DNA of 28,190 nucleotides from JAIRNF01 sp031551125. GTDB taxonomy: Bacteria > Bacteroidota > Bacteroidia > Bacteroidales > UBA932. Made by a program: the position numbers and the translations under genes. Position 1 is the stretch's first letter. The number at the start of each line of letters is the position of its first letter. The stretch is taken from NCBI GenBank assembly GCA_031551125.1, contig JAVBOB010000022.1:1-28190 (forward strand), read 5' to 3'. Shown piece by piece: positions 7,403 to 15,153 of this stretch. The notes beneath the pieces were generated by a model. That model had not been told where the DNA came from and ran no database searches. It was given only the letters and a program-made list of their open reading frames with translations.

Positions 7403-7758
7403 AGCTGAGGGTAAAATGCGTTGGGAATGTAGTCAATAGTAATGCCTGATGCGGTTCGTACAAGCGATATGATGTCAAACTGTACCTCCATATCCAGCTT
7501 ATAGCGTTCAATATAGGCGTTGGCCGCCCAAATAAGGTTGCGTTGCTTTTGTTTGGTAATGCTTTGGTAGGGCTGCATTACAGCCGTCGATGACAGGGAA
7601 CGAACCTCTACAATATGAAGCATTTTATTTTTCTCGGCAACAATATCAATCTCCTTTTGCCCTTGTTGCCAGTTCATATCGCGAATGGTAAACCCTTGTT
7701 CTTTTAAAAAATCGGCGGCTTGTTGCTCTGCGGTACTTCCTATCTCGCGCGTATTCAT
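7399..7758 (-). CDS. yraN: YraN family (UPF0102) putative endonuclease
   Basis: The 119 residues match the UPF0102/YraN family, a small restriction-endonuclease-like fold related to Holliday-junction resolvases. The N-terminus GSTAEQQAADFLKEQGF (7-23) is the usual opening helix. The nuclease-like motif is EIDIVAEKNKMLHIVEVR (36-53), giving the D...ExK-type pattern with Arg at the last position where Lys is usual. The length is normal. It is the first gene of a two-gene unit with the mmcQ-like gene. Function is poorly known; a role in DNA processing is inferred from the fold only. Confidence 0.9.
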   Translation of the reverse strand: MNTREIGSTAEQQAADFLKEQGFTIRDMNWQQGQKEIDIVAEKNKMLHIVEVRSLSSTAVMQPYQSITKQKQRNLIWAANAYIERYKLDMEVQFDIISLVRTASGITIDYIPNAFYPQL

Positions 7759-7798
7759 TCAACTGGTTTTGCTTAATTCTTCGCAAGATAGCAAAAAT

Positions 7799-7894
7799 GG
7801 CACGCAGAACACACCACTGCGGCGCAGATAAACACAGAAAAGGAATAAATAAACTGTGGCAATCTGTGTATGAAATCCGTGTCATCTGCGTGCC
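7799..7894. repeat. Palindromic repeat upstream of metG (family 2, copy 1)
   Basis: GGCACGCAGA (7799-7808) pairs with TCTGCGTGCC (7885-7894), and inner segments such as GCAGATAAACACAG recur in the second copy at 10028-10152. This copy lies in the 220-base divergent gap between yraN and metG, about 40 bases upstream of yraN and just upstream of the metG promoter-like box. Confidence 0.8.
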
Positions 7895-7929
7895 AGCACT
7901 AAGCCTAAAAGTAGTTATTGCTTTTTTTG

Positions 7930-7937
7930 TACTTTTG
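7930..7937 (+). promoter_or_regulatory. Putative -7 box (TACTTTTG) for metG
   Basis: TACTTTTG is a full match to TAnnTTTG. It would give a leader of about 38 bases before the ATG at 7979. No TTTG is seen at -33. Confidence 0.45.
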
Positions 7938-7978
7938 TGTTCTAAAATTTGTTGCTTACAAAGGAAATAATCGAAAAT

Positions 7979-10021
7979 ATGTCTAAAACATTCAAACGCC
8001 ACCTGATAACTGCCGCTTTGCCTTATGCTAACGGGCCGGTACATATTGGACACCTTGCGGGAGTTTACATTCCGGCCGATATATACGTTCGCTACCTCCG
8101 AATGCAGAATAAAGATGTAAAGTTTATTTGCGGTTCCGATGAGCATGGCGTTCCTATTACTATAAAGGCACGTCAGCTGGGTGTAAGTCCTCAGGACGTG
8201 GTAGATAAGTATCACGGTATTATCAAGGATGCGTTTTCTCGCTTCGGGATATCATTTGATATATACTCTCGCACCTCATCAAAAACGCATCATAAAACGG
8301 CTGCCGATTTCTTCCGTAAGCTATATGACGAAGGCCAGTTCATTGAGAAAAGTTCAGAGCAATACTACGATGAAGAGGCTCAACAGTTTTTGGCCGACAG
8401 GTATATTGTAGGTACGTGTCCTAAGTGTGGCGCGGAGAATGCCTATGGCGACCAGTGCGAGAAGTGTGGAAGTACGCTTAGTCCTAATGAGTTGATCAAT
8501 CCTCGTTCGGCTATCAGCGGAAGTAAGCCGGTAATGCGTGAAACCAAGCACTGGTACTTACCGCTCGACCAGCATGAAGAATGGTTACGTAAGTGGATTC
8601 TGGAAGACCATAAGGAGTGGAAGGTAAACGTGTACGGACAATGCAAGTCATGGCTCGATGGAGGCTTACAGCCCCGTGCAGTTAGCCGTGATTTGGATTG
8701 GGGAGTTCCCGTTCCTGTTGAAGGTGCGGAGGGGAAGGTTCTCTACGTGTGGTTTGATGCGCCCATTGGCTACATTTCCAACACTATTGAGCTGTTGCCT
8801 AACGAGTGGCAAACATGGTGGAAGGATGAAAATACCGAAATGGTACATTTCATAGGGAAGGATAATATTGTATTCCATTGCATTGTATTTCCCGCAATGC
8901 TTAAAGCACACGGAGATTATATACTACCCGAAAACGTTCCGGCTAACGAGTTTTTGAACTTGGAGGGCGATAAAATTTCAACTTCACGCAACTGGGCGGT
9001 ATGGTTACATGAATACCTTGACGAGTTTCCGAATCAGGAGGATGTATTGCGTTACGTACTTTGCGCCAACGCTCCTGAAACAAAGGATAACGATTTTACG
9101 TGGAAGGATTTCCAAACCCGTAACAATAGCGAGCTGGTGGCCGTGTTTGGCAACTTTGTGAATCGAGCTGCGGTGCTTACTCAGAAGTATTTTGAAGGAA
9201 AAGTTCCGGCATGTGCTGAACTTAACGATTACGATAAAGAGGTACTGGCGGAGATTCCGCTTATCAAGCAGCGTTTGGAGGAGTCGCTTAGCAGCTACCG
9301 TTTCCGTGAAGCGTTGAAGGAGGCCATGAACCTTGCTCGCTTAGGTAATAAGTATTTGGCCGATACCGAGCCTTGGAAGCTGGCAAAAACCGATATGGGG
9401 CGTGTAGCAACTATCCTCAACATATCGCTGCAAATATGTGCTAACCTTGGTGTTGCGTTCGAGCCTTTCTTACCTTTTAGCGCAGCAAAGCTCAATCGAA
9501 TGCTCAATACTGAGGCTAAGCGCTGGAGCGACTTTGGTCGCACAGACTTGCTGTCTAGCGGTCATTTGTTAGGCGAACCGGAGCTACTGTTTGCAAAGGT
9601 GGAAGATGAGGCAATAGAAAAACAGCTGAAGAAGCTACATGATACTAAGCTGGCAAATACCGCTACACAAAAACCGGTAGTGGAGCCACAAAAGGCATCG
9701 GTTACCTTTGATGAGTTTGGGAAAATGGACATTCGTACCGTTACAGTGCTGGAAGCCGAGCGTGTACCCAAAACCGATAAGCTGCTGAAGTTGAAAATAG
9801 ATACGGGTGTTGATGTTCGTACTATTGTATCGGGCATTGCCGAATACTACTCACCTGAAGATATGGTTGGTAAGCAGGTATGTGTACTGATTAACCTTGA
9901 ACCTCGTAAAATAAAAGGTATCGAATCACAAGGTATGATTATGATGGCTAAAGGTGCGGATGGAAAGATGTGCTTAATACAGCCTTCGGAAGGAATGGTT
10001 AACGGTGCAACCATATCATAG
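7979..10021 (+). CDS. metG: Methionyl-tRNA synthetase
   Basis: This class I aminoacyl-tRNA synthetase charges methionine onto initiator and elongator tRNA in the cytoplasm. The start is placed at the ATG at 7979 (MSKTFKRHLITAALPYANG); the upstream in-frame ATG at 7949 adds ten unconserved residues. The 680-residue protein shows the HIGH signature at 22-25, a knuckle with four cysteines (147, 150, 160, 163) of the zinc-binding type, and KISTS at 332-336 as the KMSKS-type loop. From about 575 it carries a C-terminal EMAP/Trbp111-like tRNA-binding domain (FGKMDIRTVTV...), used for dimerisation. Length and architecture are typical of Bacteroidota MetG. It appears to be a single-gene unit bounded on both sides by palindromic repeats of the same family. 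Confidence 0.98.
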   Translation: MSKTFKRHLITAALPYANGPVHIGHLAGVYIPADIYVRYLRMQNKDVKFICGSDEHGVPITIKARQLGVSPQDVVDKYHGIIKDAFSRFGISFDIYSRTSSKTHHKTAADFFRKLYDEGQFIEKSSEQYYDEEAQQFLADRYIVGTCPKCGAENAYGDQCEKCGSTLSPNELINPRSAISGSKPVMRETKHWYLPLDQHEEWLRKWILEDHKEWKVNVYGQCKSWLDGGLQPRAVSRDLDWGVPVPVEGAEGKVLYVWFDAPIGYISNTIELLPNEWQTWWKDENTEMVHFIGKDNIVFHCIVFPAMLKAHGDYILPENVPANEFLNLEGDKISTSRNWAVWLHEYLDEFPNQEDVLRYVLCANAPETKDNDFTWKDFQTRNNSELVAVFGNFVNRAAVLTQKYFEGKVPACAELNDYDKEVLAEIPLIKQRLEESLSSYRFREALKEAMNLARLGNKYLADTEPWKLAKTDMGRVATILNISLQICANLGVAFEPFLPFSAAKLNRMLNTEAKRWSDFGRTDLLSSGHLLGEPELLFAKVEDEAIEKQLKKLHDTKLANTATQKPVVEPQKASVTFDEFGKMDIRTVTVLEAERVPKTDKLLKLKIDTGVDVRTIVSGIAEYYSPEDMVGKQVCVLINLEPRKIKGIESQGMIMMAKGADGKMCLIQPSEGMVNGATIS

Positions 10022-10027
10022 CCTATT

Positions 10028-10152
10028 GGCACGCGGATAACACAGATTTCATACGCAGATAAACACAGTCTTGTTTTGCTGTGGTATCTCAATTTTATAC
10101 CTAACAGAGCCTACTGTGTTTATCTGTGCCGTAAGCAGCGTTTTCCGTGTGC
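10028..10152. repeat. Palindromic repeat downstream of metG (family 2, copy 2)
   Basis: The left arm (10028-10069) starts GGCACGCGGATAACACAGAT and includes CAGATAAACACAGT. The right arm (10113-10152) is ACTGTGTTTATCTG followed by the near-complement of the rest. It fills the whole gap between the convergent metG and recX genes, starting 6 bases after the metG stop and touching the recX stop. It may serve as a bidirectional terminator. Confidence 0.85.
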
Positions 10153-10634
10153 TAATCTTCTCGAAATAACCCGTTAATCAGCCTATAGCACAATTCGTAC
10201 TCGTACCCGCGAGACAGGGCAAAGCGCAACAGCTTATCTTTATACGCTCGTTCCGAATCAGCTTTTATGCTTTGCTTCTTCTTTTTCAGCAAGTTCAGCA
10301 GCTCACTTTCGTAGTTTTGAGGATTCAGCTCTTGTAGTGCAGTACGAATAACTTCTGTGGGTATTCGTTTAGCGCTTAATGAACGAGCTATTTTTTGTAC
10401 TCCCCATTTTGCTATGTTCAGCTTCTCTCTCACGTATGCGTTGGCGTAACGTTGCTCATCAACAAACTTATCAGTCAGCAGTTTTGTTACAATGTTATCT
10501 GCATCAGTAGAGCTGATATTCCATGTTATCAGCTTCTGCCGAATATCGTAAATGCACTTCTCGCTTCGGCTACATAAGTCTTGTAAGCGGGCAAGGGCTT
10601 CTTGAGGGCTATATGTTTTTCGCTGTTTGGGCAT
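10152..10634 (-). CDS. recX: Regulatory protein RecX
   Basis: RecX binds RecA filaments and modulates recombination and strand exchange. The 160-residue protein has the usual three-helix repeats: YSPQEALARLQDLCSRSEKCIYDIRQKL (8-35), TDADNIVTKLLTDKFVDEQRYANAYVREK (43-71) with the characteristic F-[VL]-D-[ED]-x-R-[YF]-A motif, then WGVQKIARSLSAKRI (77-91). Length is typical for Bacteroidota. It starts two bases after the prmC stop, so the two genes are almost certainly one transcript. recA itself is not in the window. Confidence 0.92.
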   Translation of the reverse strand: MPKQRKTYSPQEALARLQDLCSRSEKCIYDIRQKLITWNISSTDADNIVTKLLTDKFVDEQRYANAYVREKLNIAKWGVQKIARSLSAKRIPTEVIRTALQELNPQNYESELLNLLKKKKQSIKADSERAYKDKLLRFALSRGYEYELCYRLINGLFRED

Positions 10635-10636
10635 AC

Positions 10637-11494
10637 TTAAATTCGACTTACTTTCAGCATTCTCGGCTTTCCGTTTATATCATGTTTAAGTATTGCTTTG
10701 TCAAATCCACGTTCTATAAATACGGCAGTAGTTTCAGTAGTTAACGCCTCATTTATTTCGAGGTAAACAACTCCGTTTTCGGACAAATGAGTAACGGCAA
10801 ATTCAGCAATGGCTTGGTAGTACCTCAACGCATCAGTATCGGGTACAAACAAGGCTAACGAGGGTTCGTATTGTAATACGTTAGGGTGCATTTGCTGTTT
10901 TTCCGATTCGCGCACGTAGGGGGGATTGCTTACAATAACATCGAATATTTGTTCGTTAAGTGTGGTGCTGGGAGAGAATATATCCGCTTCAACAAAGCTA
11001 ACAGTAGTATTATTTAGGATAGCATTTTTTTTTGCTACAGCTATTGCTTCCGGCGAAATATCAATAGCCCACACTTCCGATTGTGGTAGGGCTAAGGCTA
11101 AGGCTAATGATATCGCAATACACCCGCTACCTGTACCAATATCAAGTATTCGGATGTTTTTTTCTTGTTGTTCGGTGTGAATCCAGCTTACCAGCTCTTC
11201 GGTTTCAGGGCGGGGAATGAGCACATTTTCATTCACGTAGAATAGATGACCATAAAACTCGGTTTCACCTAATACGTACTGTATAGGGCAGTGCTGCTGT
11301 AGTTGGGGCAAGGATTCAAGAAAGAGTTGAACGTTTTTTTCGTTCAACTCTATTTCTTTCAATAGGAGATAATCTGTGCGGGTTATACTAAAGAAATGCT
11401 CAAGTAAACGGAACGAAATAGCATCAACCTCATTGGTATCGTATAAACCCCGTAAAGATTCTTTTACCAAAGATTTTGCTTGGTTGATATTCAT
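10637..11494 (-). CDS. prmC: Peptide chain release factor N5-glutamine methyltransferase
   Basis: PrmC (HemK) methylates the glutamine of the GGQ motif of release factors RF1 and RF2, using S-adenosylmethionine. The 285 residues have an N-terminal helical domain (1-75), the PIQYVLGETEFYG block at 70-82, the RPETEELV motif at 95-102, SAM-binding ILDIGTGSG at 116-124, and the catalytic NPPY motif at 190-193. Near 129-136 it has an unusual ALALALAL run encoded by a tandem 6-base repeat (GCTAAG on the plus strand, 11091-11108). It is the first gene of a prmC-recX unit, and a REP-like repeat lies upstream. Confidence 0.96.
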   Translation of the reverse strand: MNINQAKSLVKESLRGLYDTNEVDAISFRLLEHFFSITRTDYLLLKEIELNEKNVQLFLESLPQLQQHCPIQYVLGETEFYGHLFYVNENVLIPRPETEELVSWIHTEQQEKNIRILDIGTGSGCIAISLALALALPQSEVWAIDISPEAIAVAKKNAILNNTTVSFVEADIFSPSTTLNEQIFDVIVSNPPYVRESEKQQMHPNVLQYEPSLALFVPDTDALRYYQAIAEFAVTHLSENGVVYLEINEALTTETTAVFIERGFDKAILKHDINGKPRMLKVSRI

Positions 11495-11515
11495 CGTTTC
11501 TCATTCTAACAACCG

Positions 11516-11590
11516 GTACGTCATTGCGAACGAAGCGAAGCAATCTGTTTATAGGAGATTGCTTCGTCGTTCCTCCTCGCAATGACGTAC
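11516..11590. repeat. REP-like palindromic repeat, copy C
   Basis: This is the cleanest copy. GTACGTCATTGCGA begins the left arm and TCGCAATGACGTAC ends the right, with AAGCAATCT and AGATTGCTT closing towards a loop of about 8 bases. The arms differ by an extra GGAGG-type segment on the right. It lies 13 bases from the rfbC stop and 21 bases upstream of the prmC start. Confidence 0.9.
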
Positions 11591-11603
11591 AAGTTTAAGT
11601 TGC

Positions 11604-12152
11604 TTATTCAAATAGTATTGCCTTGTCCAAGCAGGGAGCAACCGCATCTTTTGCCGACAGCTGAATGACTTTAGGGTCTATACCCCAATCAATACCAACG
11701 GTTGAATCGTTGTAAATCAGGCTGCCTTCACTTTGCGGTGCGTATATGTTATCTACCTTATAGGTAAAAATAGCCTCTTCACTCAGTACCAAATACCCAT
11801 GAGCAAATCCGTGGGGTACAAATAGTTGTCTTTTATTCTCTTCACTTAACTCTACGGCAACATGTTTTCCGAAAGTTGGAGAACTTTTCCGCATATCCAC
11901 TGCAACATCAAGTACACACCCTTTGATAACACGTACCAGCTTCGCTTGGGTATAGGGGGGTAGCTGGTAGTGTAGGCCACGCAAAACACCATAGCTCGAC
12001 TTTGATTCGTTGTCTTGAATAAACTGTACCTTCCCAATATGCTTTTCAAACTCAGCTTGCTTGAAGCTTTCCATGAAATAGCCGCGGGTATCGGAAAATA
12101 CTTTCGGTTCAATAATAAATACGCCGGGTATAGCAGTTTCTATGAAATTCAT
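11604..12152 (-). CDS. rfbC: dTDP-4-dehydrorhamnose 3,5-epimerase
   Basis: RmlC/RfbC converts dTDP-4-keto-6-deoxy-glucose to dTDP-4-keto-L-rhamnose in the cytoplasm. The 182-residue cupin protein has FSDTRGYFMESF (19-30), the LRGLHYQ motif with the catalytic His61, and Tyr131 in the FTYKVDN strand, the usual acid/base pair. It also has the VPHGFAHGYLVL block (112-123). Length is typical. Its ATG overlaps the rfbA stop by 4 bases (ATGA), and it is the last gene of the five-gene nucleotide-sugar operon. Confidence 0.97.
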   Translation of the reverse strand: MNFIETAIPGVFIIEPKVFSDTRGYFMESFKQAEFEKHIGKVQFIQDNESKSSYGVLRGLHYQLPPYTQAKLVRVIKGCVLDVAVDMRKSSPTFGKHVAVELSEENKRQLFVPHGFAHGYLVLSEEAIFTYKVDNIYAPQSEGSLIYNDSTVGIDWGIDPKVIQLSAKDAVAPCLDKAILFE

Positions 12153-13021
12153 ACCGTTGTTTCTGTTAGACCCAGTAGGTATTGTCCGTACTCAGTTTTA
12201 GATAGGCTTTCTCCCAGCGCCTTTAATTGTTCCGTAGTAATCCACTTGTTTCTCCAAGCAATTTCTTCGATACACGAGATGTAGAAGCCTTGTCGTTTTT
12301 GGATAGTTTCAACAAAATTTCCTGCTTCTAGTAAACTTTCACAGTTGCCAGTATCAAGCCAAGCAAAACCACGCCCAAATAGTTCTACATTTAGTAAGCC
12401 ATCGTGCAAGTATAGCTTATTAAGGTCGGTTATTTCCAGCTCTCCTCTTTTTGAAGGCTTAAGGTTTTTAGCCCGTTGAACAACCGTTTTATCATAGAAG
12501 TATAAACCGGGAACTGCATAGTTTGATTTTGGATTTTCCGGTTTCTCTTCCAGCGAAATAACTTTTCCGGTAGAGTCAAATTCTACCACTCCGTACGCAC
12601 GGGGGTCTTTTACGAAGTACCCGAATATGTATGCTCCATTCTCAACGGAAGCAGCACGTTTAAGCAATGTGCTAAATCCTTGACCATAGAAAAGGTTATC
12701 ACCTAAGATAAGACATCCAGTGTCACCATTCAAAAATTCTTCACCAAGTATAAAGGCTTCAGCCAAGCCGTTAGGTTTTTCTTGCACCTTATAGGCAAAC
12801 TTCATACCCAACGATTCGCCGCTTCCCAGCAACTCTTTGAACATCGGTAAATCGCGGGGAGTTGAGATAATAAGCACTTCGCGTATGCCTGCCAGCATAA
12901 GGGTCGATAGCGGATAGTATATCATCGGCTTGTCGTACACCGGCATTATTTGTTTTGAAATGGCTTTCGATAACGGATAAAGGCGTGTAGCACTTCCTCC
13001 GGCAAGTATGATTCCTTTCAT
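12149..13021 (-). CDS. rfbA: Glucose-1-phosphate thymidylyltransferase
   Basis: RmlA/RfbA joins glucose-1-phosphate and dTTP to make dTDP-glucose, the first step of dTDP-rhamnose synthesis. The 290 residues open with the nucleotide-binding motif LAGGSATRLYPLSKAISKQ (6-24), where the usual GGxGTRL has Ala in place of the last Gly. The sugar-binding region MPVYDKPMIYYPLS follows. The LGDNLFYG block (107-114) and EEKP (157-160) are as in the family. It lies 14 bases after rfbB and overlaps rfbC, so the three are transcribed together. Confidence 0.97.
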   Translation of the reverse strand: MKGIILAGGSATRLYPLSKAISKQIMPVYDKPMIYYPLSTLMLAGIREVLIISTPRDLPMFKELLGSGESLGMKFAYKVQEKPNGLAEAFILGEEFLNGDTGCLILGDNLFYGQGFSTLLKRAASVENGAYIFGYFVKDPRAYGVVEFDSTGKVISLEEKPENPKSNYAVPGLYFYDKTVVQRAKNLKPSKRGELEITDLNKLYLHDGLLNVELFGRGFAWLDTGNCESLLEAGNFVETIQKRQGFYISCIEEIAWRNKWITTEQLKALGESLSKTEYGQYLLGLTETTV

Positions 13022-13035
13022 GAGTTACTTGAATA

Positions 13036-14175
13036 TTATCTGTTATAGTACATTCTTTCGTAGTAATTTTGGTATTCTCCACTGGTTACCTGCTCTACCC
13101 ACGCTTGGTTTTCCAGATACCACTTTATGGTTTCTATAATACCTACCTCAAAGCTTAGTTCTGGTCGCCAGCCCAGCTCCATTTTCATCTTTGCGGAATC
13201 AATGGCATAACGCTTGTCGTGTCCAAGCCGATCTGTTACGAAGGTGATGAGGTTATTGTTAATCCAGTCAATGTTGATTTCGCCTGTTGCCTTTATTTCT
13301 TTTCTCTTCAGCACACTTCTATAAGATGGCTTTTCTTCCATTAACCGATGAATAGAGGCAATAATTATTCTTACAATGTCAATGTTTTTACGTTCGTTAT
13401 TACCTCCAACGTTATATACTTCTCCCTCTCTTCCTTTATGAAGCACGGCATCGATAGCCTTACAGTGGTCAACAACGAAGAGCCAGTCGCGAACATTCGA
13501 TCCATCTCCATATACCGGAATTGATTTACCTTCCAATATGTTCTTAATGGTAAGCGGGATAAGCTTTTCAGGAAAATGGTACGGCCCGTAGTTGTTGGAA
13601 CAACGTGTAATGTTGATAGGCATTTTGTAGGTGTCGGAATACGCTTTTACAATCAGGTCTGCACCGGTTTTGGATGCGCTGTATGGACTATGAGGATCAA
13701 GAGGGGTGGATTCGGTGAAATAACCTTCACGGCCCAGGCTTCCATACACTTCATCAGTTGATACCTGTAGAAATTTCACTCCTGTTTTCCATGTTGGATA
13801 CCCATCAGAATCTTTTCCCAGTGACCATGCACTTTTAGCAACATCAAGCAAATTTTGCGTACCAAGTATATTCGTCTCTAAAAACAGCTGAGGGTTTTCA
13901 ATACTACGGTCAACGTGTGATTCGGCAGCAAAGTTCACTACATAATCAATATTGGAACTCGCAAAAATTTGGCTTACTACTGTTCTGTCGGTAACGCTGC
14001 CTTTTACAAAGTGGCAACGACCGCTTTTCAGTTCTGGGGCTATGGTTGCAAGATTTCCGGCGTAGGTTAATGCGTCAAGTACAATAATATTTATGTTATT
14101 GTACTTTTCAAGCATGTACTTTACAAAGTTGGAGCCTATGAATCCGGCGCCTCCGGTAATAAGATAAGTTTTCAT
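13036..14175 (-). CDS. rfbB: dTDP-glucose 4,6-dehydratase
   Basis: RmlB/RfbB dehydrates dTDP-glucose to dTDP-4-keto-6-deoxy-glucose. The start is set at the ATG at 14175; a GTG one codon upstream is less likely. The 379-residue short-chain dehydrogenase has the NAD-binding GGAGFIG (8-14), FAAESHVDRSI (82-92), the TDEVYG motif (140-145) with the catalytic Asp-Glu pair, and the YSASK motif (Tyr165, Lys169). A segment near 270-310 (EEKPSYRS...NIDWINNN) makes it somewhat longer than the enterobacterial enzyme. It follows uxs after 27 bases. Confidence 0.97.
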   Translation of the reverse strand: MKTYLITGGAGFIGSNFVKYMLEKYNNINIIVLDALTYAGNLATIAPELKSGRCHFVKGSVTDRTVVSQIFASSNIDYVVNFAAESHVDRSIENPQLFLETNILGTQNLLDVAKSAWSLGKDSDGYPTWKTGVKFLQVSTDEVYGSLGREGYFTESTPLDPHSPYSASKTGADLIVKAYSDTYKMPINITRCSNNYGPYHFPEKLIPLTIKNILEGKSIPVYGDGSNVRDWLFVVDHCKAIDAVLHKGREGEVYNVGGNNERKNIDIVRIIIASIHRLMEEKPSYRSVLKRKEIKATGEINIDWINNNLITFVTDRLGHDKRYAIDSAKMKMELGWRPELSFEVGIIETIKWYLENQAWVEQVTSGEYQNYYERMYYNR

Positions 14176-14202
14176 CACATTTAGGGTTTTAACACATTCT
14201 GA

Positions 14203-15153
14203 TTATTTGCAGTGTAGTAATGTCGAAAAATATTCAATTGTTTTTACCAGCCCTTCCTCCAAGTTTACGTTGGGCTGCCATCCGTTGAGCGCTTGCTTTG
14301 CAAGGCTTATATTTGGTTGGCGCTGTGTAGGATCGTCCTGTGGGAGCGGCATAAATACCAGTTTTGATTTTGATTTAGTAAGGGCAATTATTTGCTCCGC
14401 CAACTCCAAAATGGAAAACTCATTAGGGTTGCCAATGTTTACAGGACCAATAAAATCGTTGGGAGTATTCATCATACGGATCATGCCCTCTACCAAGTCG
14501 TCCACATACTGGAAGCTGCGGGTTTGAGACCCATCTCCGTAAATGGTAATGGGTTCGTTTTTCAACGCTTGTACAATAAAGTTCGATACCACGCGGCCAT
14601 CATTTGGGTGCATCTTCGGGCCGTAGGTATTAAATATCCTTACAATCTTTACATTCACACCGTTTTGACGGTGGTAATCCATAAACAACGTTTCGGCACA
14701 TCGCTTTCCCTCATCGTAACATGAGCGAATGCCGATGGGGTTAACGTTTCCCCAGTAATTTTCTGTTTGTGGATGAACTTCGGGGTCGCCATACACCTCG
14801 CTGGTAGATGCTTGCAATACTTTTGCTTTGACCCGTTTTGCCAGCCCAAGCATATTGATAGCCCCCATTACCGATGTCTTAACTGTTTTGATGGGGTTGT
14901 ACTGGTAGTGAACGGGAGAGGCGGGGCAGGCTAAGTTGTATATCTCGTCCACCTCTGCATAATAAGGAGCAATAATATCATGGCGAACCATTTCAAAGCG
15001 AGGGTTCCCTATTAGATGTACAATGTTGGCCTTTGTTCCGGTGAAATAGTTATCCAAACAAATCACATCACACCCTTCATTAATCAAACGTTCGCAGAGG
15101 TGGGAGCCGATAAATCCGGCACCTCCGGTTACAAGTATCCGTTTTGTAATCAT
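14203..15153 (-). CDS. uxs: UDP-glucuronate decarboxylase (UDP-xylose synthase)
   Basis: UXS oxidises and decarboxylates UDP-glucuronate to UDP-xylose. The 316-residue protein has GGAGFIG (10-16), the UXS-specific ACPASPVHYQYNPIKT block (75-90), the STSEVYGDPEVHPQ segment (116-129), the YDEGK catalytic motif (Tyr146, Lys150), and RIFNTYGPKMHPNDGRVVSNF, all typical of UXS rather than epimerases. Its ATG overlaps the ugd stop by 4 bases (ATGA); Ugd makes its substrate, which strongly supports the assignment. Confidence 0.93.
   Translation of the reverse strand: MITKRILVTGGAGFIGSHLCERLINEGCDVICLDNYFTGTKANIVHLIGNPRFEMVRHDIIAPYYAEVDEIYNLACPASPVHYQYNPIKTVKTSVMGAINMLGLAKRVKAKVLQASTSEVYGDPEVHPQTENYWGNVNPIGIRSCYDEGKRCAETLFMDYHRQNGVNVKIVRIFNTYGPKMHPNDGRVVSNFIVQALKNEPITIYGDGSQTRSFQYVDDLVEGMIRMMNTPNDFIGPVNIGNPNEFSILELAEQIIALTKSKSKLVFMPLPQDDPTQRQPNISLAKQALNGWQPNVNLEEGLVKTIEYFSTLLHCK

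Noticed and set aside
7646..8215. 189-codon minus-strand ORF across the yraN-metG gap
   Set aside because: It overlaps metG and yraN in other frames and has no family match; composition looks like a shadow.
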